From the NCBI GenBank assembly GCA_028751875.1, contig CM054162.1, positions 7,459,458 to 7,523,457 of the forward strand: a DNA stretch of 64,000 nucleotides, read 5' to 3'. The stretch is from Rapana venosa (lineage: Eukaryota > Mollusca > Gastropoda > Neogastropoda > Muricidae). This document shows, one piece after another, positions 55,004 to 64,000 of this stretch. The notes beneath the pieces were generated by a model. It saw only the letters and a program-made list of their open reading frames with translations, had not been told where the DNA came from and ran no database searches. The translations under genes were made by a program, and so were the position numbers. Positions within the stretch are counted from its first letter, which is position 1. Each line of letters starts with the position of its first letter.

Positions 55004-56056
55004 GTGAAAGAAATGACTATAAAATCATGTGATCTTGATCCCACACCTGTTTCTCTTTTCACACAGTGCCTACCACAACTCATACCCGCTATCACGACAA
55101 TAGTAAACTCATCTCTTGTTTCAGGAAATGTTCCATCAGCTCTCAAAACTGCTATAGTCACACCTCTACTCAAAAGCATGACTTCGACCCTAACATTCTG
55201 AAGAATTATAGACCTGTGTCCAATCTACCTTTTATTTCTAAAGTCCTTGAAAAAGTAGTTCTTAAACAGCTCAACAACCACCTTCTCTCCAACAATCTTC
55301 TTCCTGAGTTTCAGTCTGCCTATCGCGTCAACCACAGCACTGAAACAACCCTAGCACACACTTTAAACACGCTTCTACTCGCTTGTGACTCAGGGAAAAC
55401 CTCCCTTCTCACTCTACTCGACTTATCAGCAGCCTTTGATACTATAGACCACTCAATTCTTCTCTCCCGTCTTCAAAAACCGTTCGGTGTTACTGGCACA
55501 GCCCTCACCTGGTTTAATGTATACATTCCTGACCGATTTCAGACAGTTGCAGTAAACAACATTCAATCAATACCTGTCAAACTGGAATGCGGAGTCCCAC
55601 AGGGGTCAGTTCTAGGCCCTGTTCTTTTCACTCTTTACACTGCCCCACTGTCACATATAATAAACCGTCATCAAATCAACCATCATTTCTACGCAGATGA
55701 CTCTCAGATTCAAAGCAATGTTACTTCTGAAAATCTGCCTTCTCTCCTGACAAATATGGCCACTGCTTTGAAGTATTCAAAACTGGATGACACAGAATAA
55801 ATTACAGCTAAATGCAGATAAAACCGAAGCCATGCTCGTAGGGACCAAACACAAACTCTCTTCCATTACAACAGCTTCAATAGAACTCTGCAATACATCA
55901 GTCCCTCTATCCACTGATGTGAAGTATCTAGGTGTTGTTATCGACAATACACTCTCTATGCAAAAATTATCACCAGACCTGTCAGTCGTGCTACAATCAA
56001 TTACGGATAGTTACGGCGTATTAGTGCAATTCGAAAGTACCTGTCCACCGATGTAA
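55004..56056 (+). pseudogene. LINE reverse transcriptase, frameshifted
   Basis: Three overlapping frames make up the RT. 55,004-55,201 carries IKSCDLDPTPVSLF and NSSLVSGNVPSALKTAI. 55,180-55,800 carries LKNYRPVSNLPFISKVLEKV, FQSAYRVNHSTETTLA, LLDLSAAFDTIDHSILL and GVPQGSVLGPVLFTLYTAPL, with the catalytic YADD at 55,690-55,701. 55,787-56,056 carries NKLQLNADKTEAMLVGTKH and VKYLGVVIDNTLS. These are RT blocks 1 to 7 in the order and wording typical of the CR1/L2 group. One frameshift near 55,190, a second near 55,790 and a third around 56,000 inactivate it. The first frame begins within the family's conserved region, so the ATG at 55,004 is not a real start. It copies LINE and possibly SINE RNA at nicked target DNA in active relatives. 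Confidence 0.92.
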
Positions 56057-56640
56057 CATCCAAACTTGTCACTTCTCTCATTCTTTCATGTCTGGACTAT
56101 TGCAATTCTCTTTTGTCTGGTCTGCCAGCATCATCTATCCACTCCCTTCAATGTATACAAAACTCCGCAGTCGACATAGTTTCAGAAGAAAAAGCTGAGC
56201 ACATTATCCTCTCTGCGATCTCTCACTGGCTGCCTGTGCTCAGAGAATAAATTTAGATCATACCTTCTGTTACAAATGTCTCCACAAAACAGCAGCCTCC
56301 TACCTTTGTGAATGTCTTAACCTGTACACTCCTTCACGTTCCCTCCACTCTGCTGCAGATACCTTATGCCTGCGAATACCTAGATTCAACCAATCCCCCG
56401 ATGGCCACCGCTCTTTCTCTATTCGGGTCCATCGATGTGGAATGAGCTCCCTCTCTCTCTTCGCCAAAAACCTAGTTATCACTCCATCACTCACTCATCC
56501 TTTGGGCGGGACGACCGTTGGGGGTACCCGCACGGACGCTGCAAGTGGACCCCCAAATGGGGTTTGTTATGGCACTTTTAAATCCAGCCTCAAGACATAT
56601 TTATTTCAAAACCTTAGAGTTCCCCCCCCCTGTTTCTATA
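56057..56640 (+). pseudogene. LINE C-terminal domain, broken
   Basis: Shifted frames give [14 protein letters not shown] (about 56,090-56,130), SLQCIQNSA (56,150), a HWLPV-like block with a stop (56,226-56,250), and ADTLCLRIPRFNQS (56,358-56,400). FKSSLKTYLFQNL (56,580-56,615) ends the domain. Between the last two, about 60 bp at 56,510-56,570 has no counterpart in the minus-strand copy at 21.8 kb, where the FKSSLKT block follows sooner. It could be a small insertion. Confidence 0.85.
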
Positions 56641-56904
56641 AGAACTATCCCACCTCCACTTTAATCCATGTCCCACCACCCTGCTAAAGTATTTGACCCC
56701 TTGAGAGTGCGTGTGTGGGTTTTGCAAAACAATTAGCTATTGAAATTCTATTTCATATATTTTGTCTGCAGAGCACCCTGTTGTAATACTGTTTGTTAAA
56801 ACTATTGATTCTTTATCATTGATTGCATGACTGTGTAAGATTAGGTTGAATGCATGCGCTTTGATTTTTCTTTGCAAGATATAGCACTATATAAGTTTTC
56901 CACT

Positions 56905-57140
56905 TTTTTTAATTACTATTATTATTATTTTTTATTATTATTATTATTATTTAATTTTATTATTAAATTTTTATATTATTATTATTATTATTATTATTAT
57001 TTATTATTATTATTATTATTATTTGTTCTTCTTCTTCTTTCTTCTTCTTCTTCTTCTTCTTCTTCTTCTTCTTCTTCTTCTTCTTCTTCTTCTTCCTTCT
57101 TTTTTCTTCTTCTTCTTTTTCTTTTTATTATTATTATGTG
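56905..57140. repeat. (ATT)n and (CTT)n microsatellites
   Basis: ATT repeats at 56,920-57,022 and CTT repeats at 57,026-57,122, beginning in the LINE's own ATT tail. Confidence 0.95.
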
Positions 57141-57224
57141 AATTCCCCAGAACATGCAGCCTGTCTCCTGCATCAGCTATGCAAGGGCATCCCCGCACGG
57201 CTGCAGGTACACGTTCAGTATTAC

Positions 57225-57705
57225 AGCATTACCTCGTGACTTCTTCCCATCACTCCACATCTACCCATGAGCTACATTCTCAGTTCAATATGAACAATCA
57301 TTTCCTCGTGACTTTCTTCCCCTACCCACATTACCCATTAGCTACATTCTCAGTTTAATATGACAATCATTACCTCTGACTTTCTTCCCCTCACTCCACT
57401 CTACCATTAGCTACATTCTCAGTTCAATTTTGACAATCATTACCTGTGACTTTTTTCCCATCATCCACATCTACCATTAGCTACATTCTCAGTTCAATAT
57501 GACAATCATTACCTCCGTCCTTTAAATCCACTCCTACCCATGAGCTACATTCTCAGTTCAGTATGACAATCATTACCTCCGACTTTTCTTCCCATCACTC
57601 CACATCTACCCATTAGCTACATTCTCAGTTCGTATGGCAATCATTTCTCGTCACTTCACTCCCTTCACTCCAACTTCTAGTTCTACCCATGACTACATTC
57701 TCGAT
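57225..57705. repeat. 70-bp minisatellite, about 7 units
   Basis: AGCTACATTCTCAGTT recurs at 57,270, 57,340, 57,409, 57,479, 57,543 and 57,615, and a decayed GACTACATTCTC at 57,691. Each unit also contains ATGACAATCATTACCT, GACTTTCTTCCC and CACTCCACATCTACCCAT. Unit length is 64-76 bp. No coding capacity. Confidence 0.92.
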
Positions 57706-58735
57706 GCCTGTTGCTTTCTCAATCTGAAAAGAAAAGAAATTATTTTTTAAATAGAAAGAAAGAAAGAAAGTAAAGAAAGGGAAAGGGAAGGTAGGGGTAA
57801 GAAATGAAGGAAGGATGGAAGGAATAAGAAAAAAGTAAGGAAGGAAAGAGAGAAAGATAAAGGAGAAAAAAAGAAAAAAAGACATAGGGAAAGAGAGAAA
57901 AATAAGAAAAGACAAAGACAAAATAGATAGCAAGACAGAGGGAAAACGGAGATAAAGCAAGGAGCCCCCCCCCACCCCCATACACATACACACCCCAAAT
58001 TAATACACAGCACTTACAGCAACAATTTCAAAGCGTCAGTCTCACAGACACAGACACACAGAGGCATATACACAAACCTGTACACACACACAATACACAC
58101 ACACACCACACACACACAAATATATATATATATATACATACATACATAATGTGTTGTGGGTTGCACTGTGCACACGCAAGAGAAGAGAGAAGAGAGAGAG
58201 AGAGAGAGAGGGGAAGAGAGAGAGGGAGAGAGAGAGAGAGAGATAGAAAAGAAACAGAAACAGACAGACAGAGACAGACAGGCACAGAGACAACAGAGAC
58301 AGACAAAAGGAAAATAAAGAGATCCCCTTTAAAAAAGCGAGGGGGATAACCCCCCCCCCCCCCTAACCCCCCAAAAAGAAAGAAAAAAGACGAAAAAAAA
58401 AAGACAGCTAAAAACCCTAATCTCCATAATTATAAAGTACAGAATAAACCGTACCCAAAAAGGGGCAGAGGGCCCGTTTGAAGCCCCCCGGGAGTAAATT
58501 CACCGTGTGTTTAAAAAAAACAGACAGAGGGCACCCTCCCGGGCCTCTTTTCTGCCAGGGAAGGTCCCCTGATGATGAGGTCTTGGTTCCAACAGGATAC
58601 TTCCCCTAGGCAAACAATAACTATAAGCAAGCAACATTACAAAACAGGTTGGGGAAAAACACTATGCAGTAAAGCTAGACTGATTTTGAACCCCCTCTCA
58701 TGGGCCCGTTAACCCCTATGATACATATGCCCGAC
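57706..58735. other. Purine-rich and CA/GA microsatellites, no gene
   Basis: (GAAA)n-type purine tract at 57,740-57,925, CA/TA repeats at 58,083-58,148, GA and CAGA repeats at 58,180-58,310. From 58,320 the text is run-rich with no recognisable gene. Confidence 0.7.
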
Positions 58736-58739
58736 GGGG

Positions 58740-58932
58740 TCGCAAAACACACTCACACCACACACACACACACACACAGCAAAAATTTCACAAAAAACAC
58801 ACCACACATTATATACACACCACACCAAAAACACAAGGGGAAAACAAAACACACACACCCCAAAACACACACACACACACACACACCCCCACCCACCCAC
58901 ACCCCACAAAACACACACACACACCAAAAAAC

Positions 58933-58965
<33 letters not shown>

Positions 58966-59023
58966 CACCCACACAACCACACCACACAAAAAACACAAAC
59001 ACACACACAAACCCACACCACAA

Positions 59024-59054
<31 letters not shown>

Positions 59055-59058
59055 CCAC
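58740..59058. repeat. (CA)n array
   Basis: Interrupted CA/CCA repeats over about 310 bp. Cysteine/valine frames on the minus strand are repeat products. Confidence 0.92.
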
Positions 59059-59059
59059 A

Positions 59060-59456
59060 GAAATGGAAAACTGTAACAAAATAGAAATTGGGTTTCATTT
59101 TACTTGATGAATGTAAATTTTTTATGATGAACTCAGAAATAATTTGGTTAAAAAAAATCAAAACCGGGGGGGGGGGGCGGGGGAAGGGAACCCCAAAAAC
59201 TGTGTACATAAAAATTAAATTTACACATTCCCAAATTGATATATATCAAACGGGTAACATCAGATATGGGGTTTTGAGTGTTTTGAAAAAAAAAAGTAGA
59301 AAAGCAACATGGGGGTTTTTTTGTTACAATCACTTTTAGGGGCCCAAAAAGAATTTAAAAATTATAAAAATGAGGTTTTTTTTTTGGTCCCAAAAAATCT
59401 ACATGACAAAATGGGCAAAAATTTCTTAATCTAAATATGAATCTGAATCTGAAACT
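59060..59456 (+). mobile_element. LINE-N 3' fragment, third copy
   Basis: Starts AAATGGAAAACTGTAACAAA, matching the CCHC-motif region of 49,106 on. It then has TTTCATTTTACTTGATGAATG, AATTGATATATATCAAACGG, AACATCAGATATG and the 3' UTR, and ends GAATCTGAATCTG (59,440-59,452). Run-length errors are heavy, with a G-run at 59,166-59,182. It is flanked on both sides by (CA)n, with a second CA tract at 59,458-59,560. Confidence 0.82.
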
Positions 59457-59595
59457 GGGTCCACACCCACACAACCCCACACACACACACCCACACCACA
59501 CAACACACCACACACACACCCCACACACACACCCCCCATACAACACACACCCAAAAACGCACTATTTAAAAACAAGCTCCCCAACCAAAACGATT

Positions 59596-62500
59596 CACCC
59601 GTTTAAAATGGTTCCCCTGTCCCCCAACCCCCCAGGGGCGTAGGGGCGCCCGCATGGTTTGGGGCAAAAGGTGGACCCGCTGGCCTTCCCCTTTAAACGC
59701 GGCCCTGGGGAGTGCCCGGGGTGACACTGAAGTCCCCCTGTCCAATCACGATTTTCGTCGGGGGCCCATTTCTCCTTTTGTCTCACCCCTCACTCCCTTT
59801 CCCCCGGACTTTCCTTGCAGGATAAACTTTGCGAGTCCTGGGGTTTAGGGGTGGGGTTAAAGTGCCCATACCCTGATTTTCCCCTTTTTTCGCCTGTGTC
59901 AGTAGGGCTTCATAGTTCCGCACTTGGGGTTTTAGTGTCATTCTGCGGGCTTCATTTTTGGTTTACAGGTCCTTGTATGAAAAGCCAAGGAGCCTTCCCG
60001 AGGGCATTCATTTCCAAATGCTTGGGTCCTCCCCTTTTAGGGCTGGGGTTCAAATTTTTCCCCCCTGCCCCACAAACGTAAAGCAGGAAATTTAGGTGAC
60101 TAGCGCGTTTTGGGAACTTTAAACCCTTGGGGTTTTGAGAAAGGGGTGTTTCTGTCTCTCCATATGGGGGCTTCAGTCCCTTTCCATTGCTGGGCTGTTT
60201 GTGCCCCCCTCTTGCAGGGTTTTGGTCTTCGGTCCCTCCTCACTTATTATTTGGGTCCAAAAGGGACTTGAAATGGGGCAACTGTTTTCCCTTCTTTCCG
60301 CCCGAATGATCTTTGGGGGGTGATTTGGCTTTGGGGATTGTTTTTACAGGGGCTTGGTTTTCCCCCGGCGCTGATTTTCCCTGCCATAATTTGTGAAAGG
60401 GTTTTCGTCCCGTTGGGTTCATAGGTTGGCCCGTTTCCCTTTTTTCCAATTTTTTTTTTTTCCCCGAACCCTCAATGTCATCGGGAAACCTGAGGTTGGT
60501 GATTCCAAACCCCCAATGCTGACGTGCCTGTGTTGTCTTCCAAGGCTCAGTCCCTGAGCTTTCGAGGGAAAAAGTTTAAAAAAGTGTCGGGGGACAGCAG
60601 ACATCCCTGTCGGACCCCCAACTGAAGGGAAGGGAAAACCCTTTTCCCCCACCGTGCCCTGTTTCGAGAAATGCACTGGGGCCATTGAGGGAGAGTTCCT
60701 TGATGGTGTGGATCAACTTCTGGCCCCCTTTTTGAATGTGTTCCCTGGTGGGCCCCCAAGCGCATGCCCCTACTCTATCCGGGAAAGGGCCCTTTTTAAA
60801 AACCCAAAGAAGACGTGGAAAGATTCCTTTTTTTATTTCTGGCTGTATTTTTCACACAGAACCCTCAGGGTTTTAATAACTTTTTTGTGGTGCTTCTATT
60901 TTTTCGGGGAAAACCCGGGCCCCCTTCGGCGATGGATCCTTTTGCCTGTGGTTTCAGCCTTTCAAAGGTCACTTTCCAATGACTTTACTGGGAAAGACTT
61001 ATGAGGCTGTTGGGCCTGTAGTTTTGGCACTGCTGGGGAATTTTTCCTTTTTTGGGGAAGGGGAAGAGATTTATTGGTCCCCCGGTGTAGGCCACTCTCC
61101 CCGGGCCCGCCCCAATTTTTGTTGCAAAATTTTTGTAATGGGTGTCTGTCACTGCCCTTTTCCCCCGTTGTTGAATCACCCCCTGTTGGGTGTTGTTTTG
61201 ATTCCTGCTGATTTTCCCCTTTTTTCCCGCGATCTTAAATTTCCAAATTCACTTCCTCCGTAGAATTTGGGGAATTGTCTTATTCGATGAAAAGGGTTGC
61301 TTGCCAAATAAAGCGGTCGCCTACTCTGATGGAAATTGGGAGAGTTCGGGAAAAGTATTCGTCCCTCTCCAAAGGATTTTCCTTTTTTTTCCGTTAGGGA
61401 ATTTTCCCTTCCCTTTGTCCTGGGTGTTACTGGGCTCTTTTCCCGTTTCTGTTTGTGAGCTCTTTCACAATCTGGGATGCTCTTCTGCTATTTTTCTTTG
61501 TCAAGGGTCCTTTTGATTTCCCGTACATTGTTTCTCTATCCCCTTCCTCCTTGGTCTTCCCATGTCTCTCCTGATCTTCTTTTTTTCTCCTGTACTCAAA
61601 CTAGCTCCTGTAGTTTTTTCTTGGCTCTTCTTCAGGTCTCGGGCTTTTGTCACACAAAATACAAAATTTTACCCGTGACCCCTGGCCCGTTTTTTTTTCG
61701 GCGATGTTTTTCCAAGGTGATGCTTTGGGCTCAGTCATCACTGTGTTAAAACTGGTGGCTTGTTTTGGGGATCTTCTTCAAATGCCACAGTGGGGGCGAA
61801 ATTTTCCCTCCTATTGGGTTTCTTGGAAGGACCGGTTTGGATGGGGGGGGTCCTTTTAGTCCTGTCCAGGGTTTAAAAGATCTGGTGTTCTTTGTCTTAT
61901 TGAACTTCTAAACGGACTCCCAAAGTTTTAGGCGCACAGGTCCATGATCGCTGCCCAAGTCTGAAAATGGGGAAAGTCCTCGTCTTGGCTCTGGTTGATT
62001 TCCAGTCGAAATCGGGTTTTGGGACCAGGATTTTAGTCAATCTGGTTGTGATGGATCCCCCTTGGGTTCCCTGCATGTCCAGCGTCGGGGTGCCTTGGGG
62101 TTCTCCAAAAGGGGATTGGCGGACCCGTGTCGTTGTAACTGGCAAAAATTCCCGTAGCCCGGGGTTTTTCGGGTCATTGGTGGGTCGCATTAAAAAGGAG
62201 GGGCCCCCAGAATTTGCTCCATTCCTTTTAGTGCGTCTCCGCCCCCCTTGGCGGTTTTCCCTTTTTCCCTGATGATCAAGATGTCCCCTTTTGTGTTCCT
62301 CTATCGATGATGCCCTGTAGTTGGTTTTAGAATTCCCCTACAACTTCATCATCGTGATTCGTTGTTGGTGCGTAGGCTTGAATCCTGTGATGTTGAATGG
62401 GCTGCCCTGAGGCGGATGGCCATAAGCCGGCTGCTTACTGGATAGTATCCTATTACCGAGTTCTTGATGTTCTTGTTGACAAGCATGCCTACGCCATTGA

Positions 62501-62975
62501 AAATGCTAGTCCTGCTTCCCCGCTATAGTAGAGCATATGACCCTCGTCAGTATGGTGTTCACCGTGCTCTTTCCATCTGACCTCACAGAGACCTACCAGA
62601 TGCCAGGTGTACCTGTCCAGCTCGTATAGCAGTTCTTGGAGTTTGCCTGTTTGGGCCAGACTTCTGACGTTCCACGTTGCGATGGTGATGTAGTCCCTTC
62701 CTCTGATTTTAGTTGTAGGGGTTCCACCAGTAGCACACTTGGCGCCTCCGCCCTGGTGGTAAACGGAAGGCGCGGTCCTTGTTGACCCGGGCGGCGACCG
62801 ATCCGGTATATTCTTTATTTTTGTCCATTCCATATAGCGTGTCTTGGGCAAAAGTAGCCTGGCGGCGCCCATCTCTCTCCAGGCGTGATTTTTGGGTTGG
62901 GTTGACTCCCCACATGTCACAGGTGGTACCGGGTTACATGGTTACCGGTAGCAGAGGACACCTCTGACCTGACCT
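59596..62975 (-). mobile_element. RTE-like LINE, nearly full length
   Basis: On the minus strand a complete domain order can be read. The AP-type endonuclease is at about 62,700-61,900. The RT follows: KKGKIPQQCQNYRPNSLISL near 61,060-60,990, VGVRQGCLLSP near 60,625-60,595, and a NLRF.DDI catalytic block near 60,500-60,470. The C-terminal GLAKFILQG block is near 59,780-59,750 and the end is near 59,600. The span of about 3.4 kb is close to that of complete RTE elements. The first 700 bp are clean and open; from about 62,280 downward homopolymer errors break every frame. A possible 8-bp target-site duplication AAACGATT lies at 59,588-59,595 and 62,976-62,983. The clade is inferred from the CFDP2/BovB-like endonuclease wording. 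Confidence 0.86.
62489..62920 (-). pseudogene. RTE-like LINE endonuclease domain, N-terminal ORF
   Basis: A 143-codon open frame with a basic, proline-rich N-terminus. From residue about 79 it has ITIATWNVRSLAQTGKLQEL, then GLCEVRWKEHGEHHTDEGHM, the opening strands of an exonuclease-endonuclease-phosphatase (APE-like) domain with the catalytic Asn (WNVR) and Glu (EVRW). This nuclease nicks the target in active elements. The domain continues out of frame toward 62,330 (GVGMLVNKNIKNSVIGYYPV, SSRLMAIRLRA). Upstream, 62,921-62,975 probably holds the start or 5' UTR. The frame is lost after residue 143, so the gene is inactive as written. Confidence 0.88.
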
Positions 62976-62983
62976 AAACGATT

Positions 62984-63650
62984 ATAAGCAAACAAATATT
63001 CTAACCTTCAAAAACAGACTTTATATAAAGAAAGCTCTATTAGTCCAGAAAGTTGTTAACGGAAATGCCCCTCCAAAGATCACCAATAACTTCAAAATCA
63101 ATGAGCACAGACATAATCATCTAATAATAATAATAATAATATATGGAATTTATATAGCGCCAAATCTTGTAAAACAAACAAATCGAAGCGCTTGCACTCA
63201 AATCATTTACGCGTATGCAACTTTCCTCAAATATAATAAAGAACATATTTCAAATTTATGCACGTGTAGTAACACACACACAAACACACACAACACACAC
63301 ACACACACAACACACACACACACACACCACACACCCAACACCACACACACCCCGCAACAACACTTAGGAGATGAAGAATGCTGTTGAAAAGTAGAGAGGG
63401 ATATGAGGGGGGAAGTGTCAGGTAGGAAATAAGTGTGTTTTGAGGCTGGATTTGAATCATCATCATAATCATCTACTAACACTTCCGAAATCAAGAAATA
63501 ATCTTTACAAAACAAGCTTCTTGTACTCAGGTAGTGATTTATGGAACAAGCTCCCAAAACGCTTAAAATGTATCAAACACAAAATCAGTTCAAGACACAG
63601 CTAAAAAGCTATCTAATGCATGAATGCCTAGGAATTGACTAATAGGGCAA
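62984..63650 (+). mobile_element. LINE C-terminal fragment split by a nested LINE
   Basis: 62,984-63,123 encodes LTFKNRLYIKKALLVQKVVN and GNAPPKITNNF. 63,476-63,640 encodes NNLYKTSFLYSGSDLWNKLP and, after a one-base slip, QFKTQLKSYLMHE. Such a 'W N . L P' closing block with upstream 'VYKVLNG.AP' is typical of the C-terminus of CR1/jockey-like non-LTR elements. The two halves are in the same frame once the insertion 63,124-63,463 and one copy of the 12-bp duplication are ignored. It belongs to a different family from the CR1/L2-type copies in this window. Its 5' end is truncated at the RTE-like element. Confidence 0.82.
63124..63463 (-). mobile_element. CR1/L2-type LINE 3' end, nested insertion
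   Basis: On the minus strand the insert starts FKSSLKTHLF (about 63,455-63,425), crosses the 3' UTR with its TG/CA tract (63,271-63,355), and ends in GCAAGCGCTTCGATTTGTTT...TGGCGCTATATAAATTCC and ATT repeats (63,195-63,124). It is flanked by CATAATCATCTA at 63,112-63,123 and 63,464-63,475, a perfect 12-bp target-site duplication. Total length is only about 340 bp: a strongly 5'-truncated but otherwise orderly insertion, probably the youngest in the window. Confidence 0.92.
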
Positions 63651-63906
63651 ATCAACCATACTTTAAATCCTTCATTATTATCCTTTATTATTATCCTTTA
63701 TTATTATTATCCTTTATTATTGATTTTCTATTTTTGGAGTGTGTTTTTCCCCTTCCCCCTTGACACTCCACCCCCACCCCCATCCTTTTCGATGCTTTTC
63801 TGTTATCATCGTTATGTTGCTGTCTCATGATGATGGGGATTATTTGTTATATTGTTGTCTCATGGTGATGGGTGATTGTTGTTATTATTGTATCTCTATT
63901 GTAGTC
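63651..63906. other. TTATTATCC repeat and DNA without a gene
   Basis: Four TTATTATCC-like units at 63,670-63,722, then mixed DNA. Confidence 0.6.
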
Positions 63907-64000
63907 AGCGCCTGGGATTTATTACAGTTCTTGATTAAACCATTGACGCTGGGGGCAAAAGCAAAGTGAGAGGCTGTATGACCGTGGCTTTCCCCCAAAC
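63907..64000 (+). repeat. Dispersed repeat R (copy 2, cut by window end)
   Basis: Matches 9,195-9,295 in the same orientation (GCGCCTGGGATTTAT, CAGTTCTTGATTAAACCATT, AAAGTGAGAGGCTGTATGAC). The window ends inside it. Confidence 0.75.

Larger units (their letters stand above)
41237..55090 (+). repeat. Repeated unit 2 (13.9 kb)
   Basis: Direct-repeat partner of 24,872-41,236. 41,560-48,891 is an apparently exact copy of 25,195-32,528 except for a patch at 43,606-43,722 against 27,243-27,357 with about eight single-base or short differences. At 48,892 the sequence jumps back in the LINE-N ORF and then follows a second, diverged version of unit 1's right half. It lacks the 0.9-kb poly-C and 1.5-kb CT tracts, which explains most of the 2.5-kb length difference. 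Confidence 0.93.
55004..56950 (+). mobile_element. CR1/L2-type LINE, RT to 3' tail
   Basis: The best-preserved copy of this family. It is 5'-truncated: recognisable coding starts at about 55,004 in the RT N-terminus and no endonuclease is present. The RT and C-terminal ORF run to about 56,610, the 3' UTR with a short GTGCGTGTGTGGG tract is at 56,707, and the tail GCATGCGCTTTGATTTTTC...TATAGCACTATATAAG (56,851-56,897) is followed by ATT repeats. Related copies: 105-1,850, 21,635-22,030 and 63,124-63,463 (all minus). Confidence 0.93.

Noticed and set aside
24872..55090. A recent biological segmental duplication
   Set aside because: Not excluded, but the abrupt identity step, the backward jump at 48,892 and junctions in microsatellites favour an assembly artefact.
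57225..57705. CRISPR array
   Set aside because: The 70-bp units repeat over their whole length with no unique spacers, and the surroundings are eukaryotic retroelements.

Overview
This is non-coding, repeat-dominated DNA of a eukaryote, most likely a marine mollusc and probably a gastropod. I found no host protein-coding gene, rRNA, bona fide tRNA gene or CRISPR array. The call rests on four kinds of evidence: LINEs of at least four lineages, tRNA-headed SINEs of a type I associate with gastropod genomes (recognition from memory, not a search), very abundant CA, GA, CT, ATT and GAA microsatellites, and a scaffold gap of exactly 500 N. The long open frames in the window are almost all translations of simple repeats.

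Layout. 0-2 kb: a minus-strand CR1/L2-type LINE. 2-6 kb: low complexity, then clean DNA without a gene. 6.0-6.6 kb: the 3' end of an RTE-like LINE with a (GATGA)n tail. 8-9 kb: SINE-2 and a full SINE-1. 9.8-21.1 kb: run-rich, poorly resolved sequence with SINE fragments, a CCATA/CCAAA satellite at 11 kb and two pyrimidine-rich minisatellites at 19-20.4 kb. 21,135-21,634: gap. 21.6-24.9 kb: LINE 3' end, microsatellites and a SINE head. 24,872-55,090: a head-to-tail repeated unit, described below. 55.0-56.9 kb: the best CR1/L2-type LINE. 57.2-57.7 kb: a 70-bp minisatellite. 59.6-62.97 kb: a nearly full-length minus-strand RTE-like LINE. 62.98-63.65 kb: another LINE 3' end, split by a nested CR1/L2-type insertion that is flanked by a 12-bp target-site duplication.

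The repeated unit. Unit 1 is 24,872-41,236 and unit 2 is 41,237-55,090. The first 7.3 kb of each looks base-for-base identical apart from one 115-bp patch. The copies then switch abruptly to obvious but indel-rich homology. Unit 2 passes through a 2-kb C-rich block that interrupts a LINE, then jumps back and reads the same LINE without the block. The best reading is two alleles or read paths laid end to end by the assembler rather than a real tandem duplication. Unit 1 alone carries a 0.9-kb poly-C tract and a 1.5-kb CT tract that are absent or tiny in unit 2.

How the elements fit together. Two SINE families (SINE-2, SINE-3) end in the same 3' module as the CR1/L2-type LINE (GCGCTTTGATTTG...GCGCTATATAAAT then ATT repeats), which suggests that the LINE mobilises them. 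SINE-1 and SINE-2 share an internal core around TCGGATGAGACnATAAACCG. No new defence, metabolic or regulatory system is visible. The leads most worth following are the shared SINE core and tails, the duplication junctions, and the clear alternation of clean and corrupted sequence blocks.
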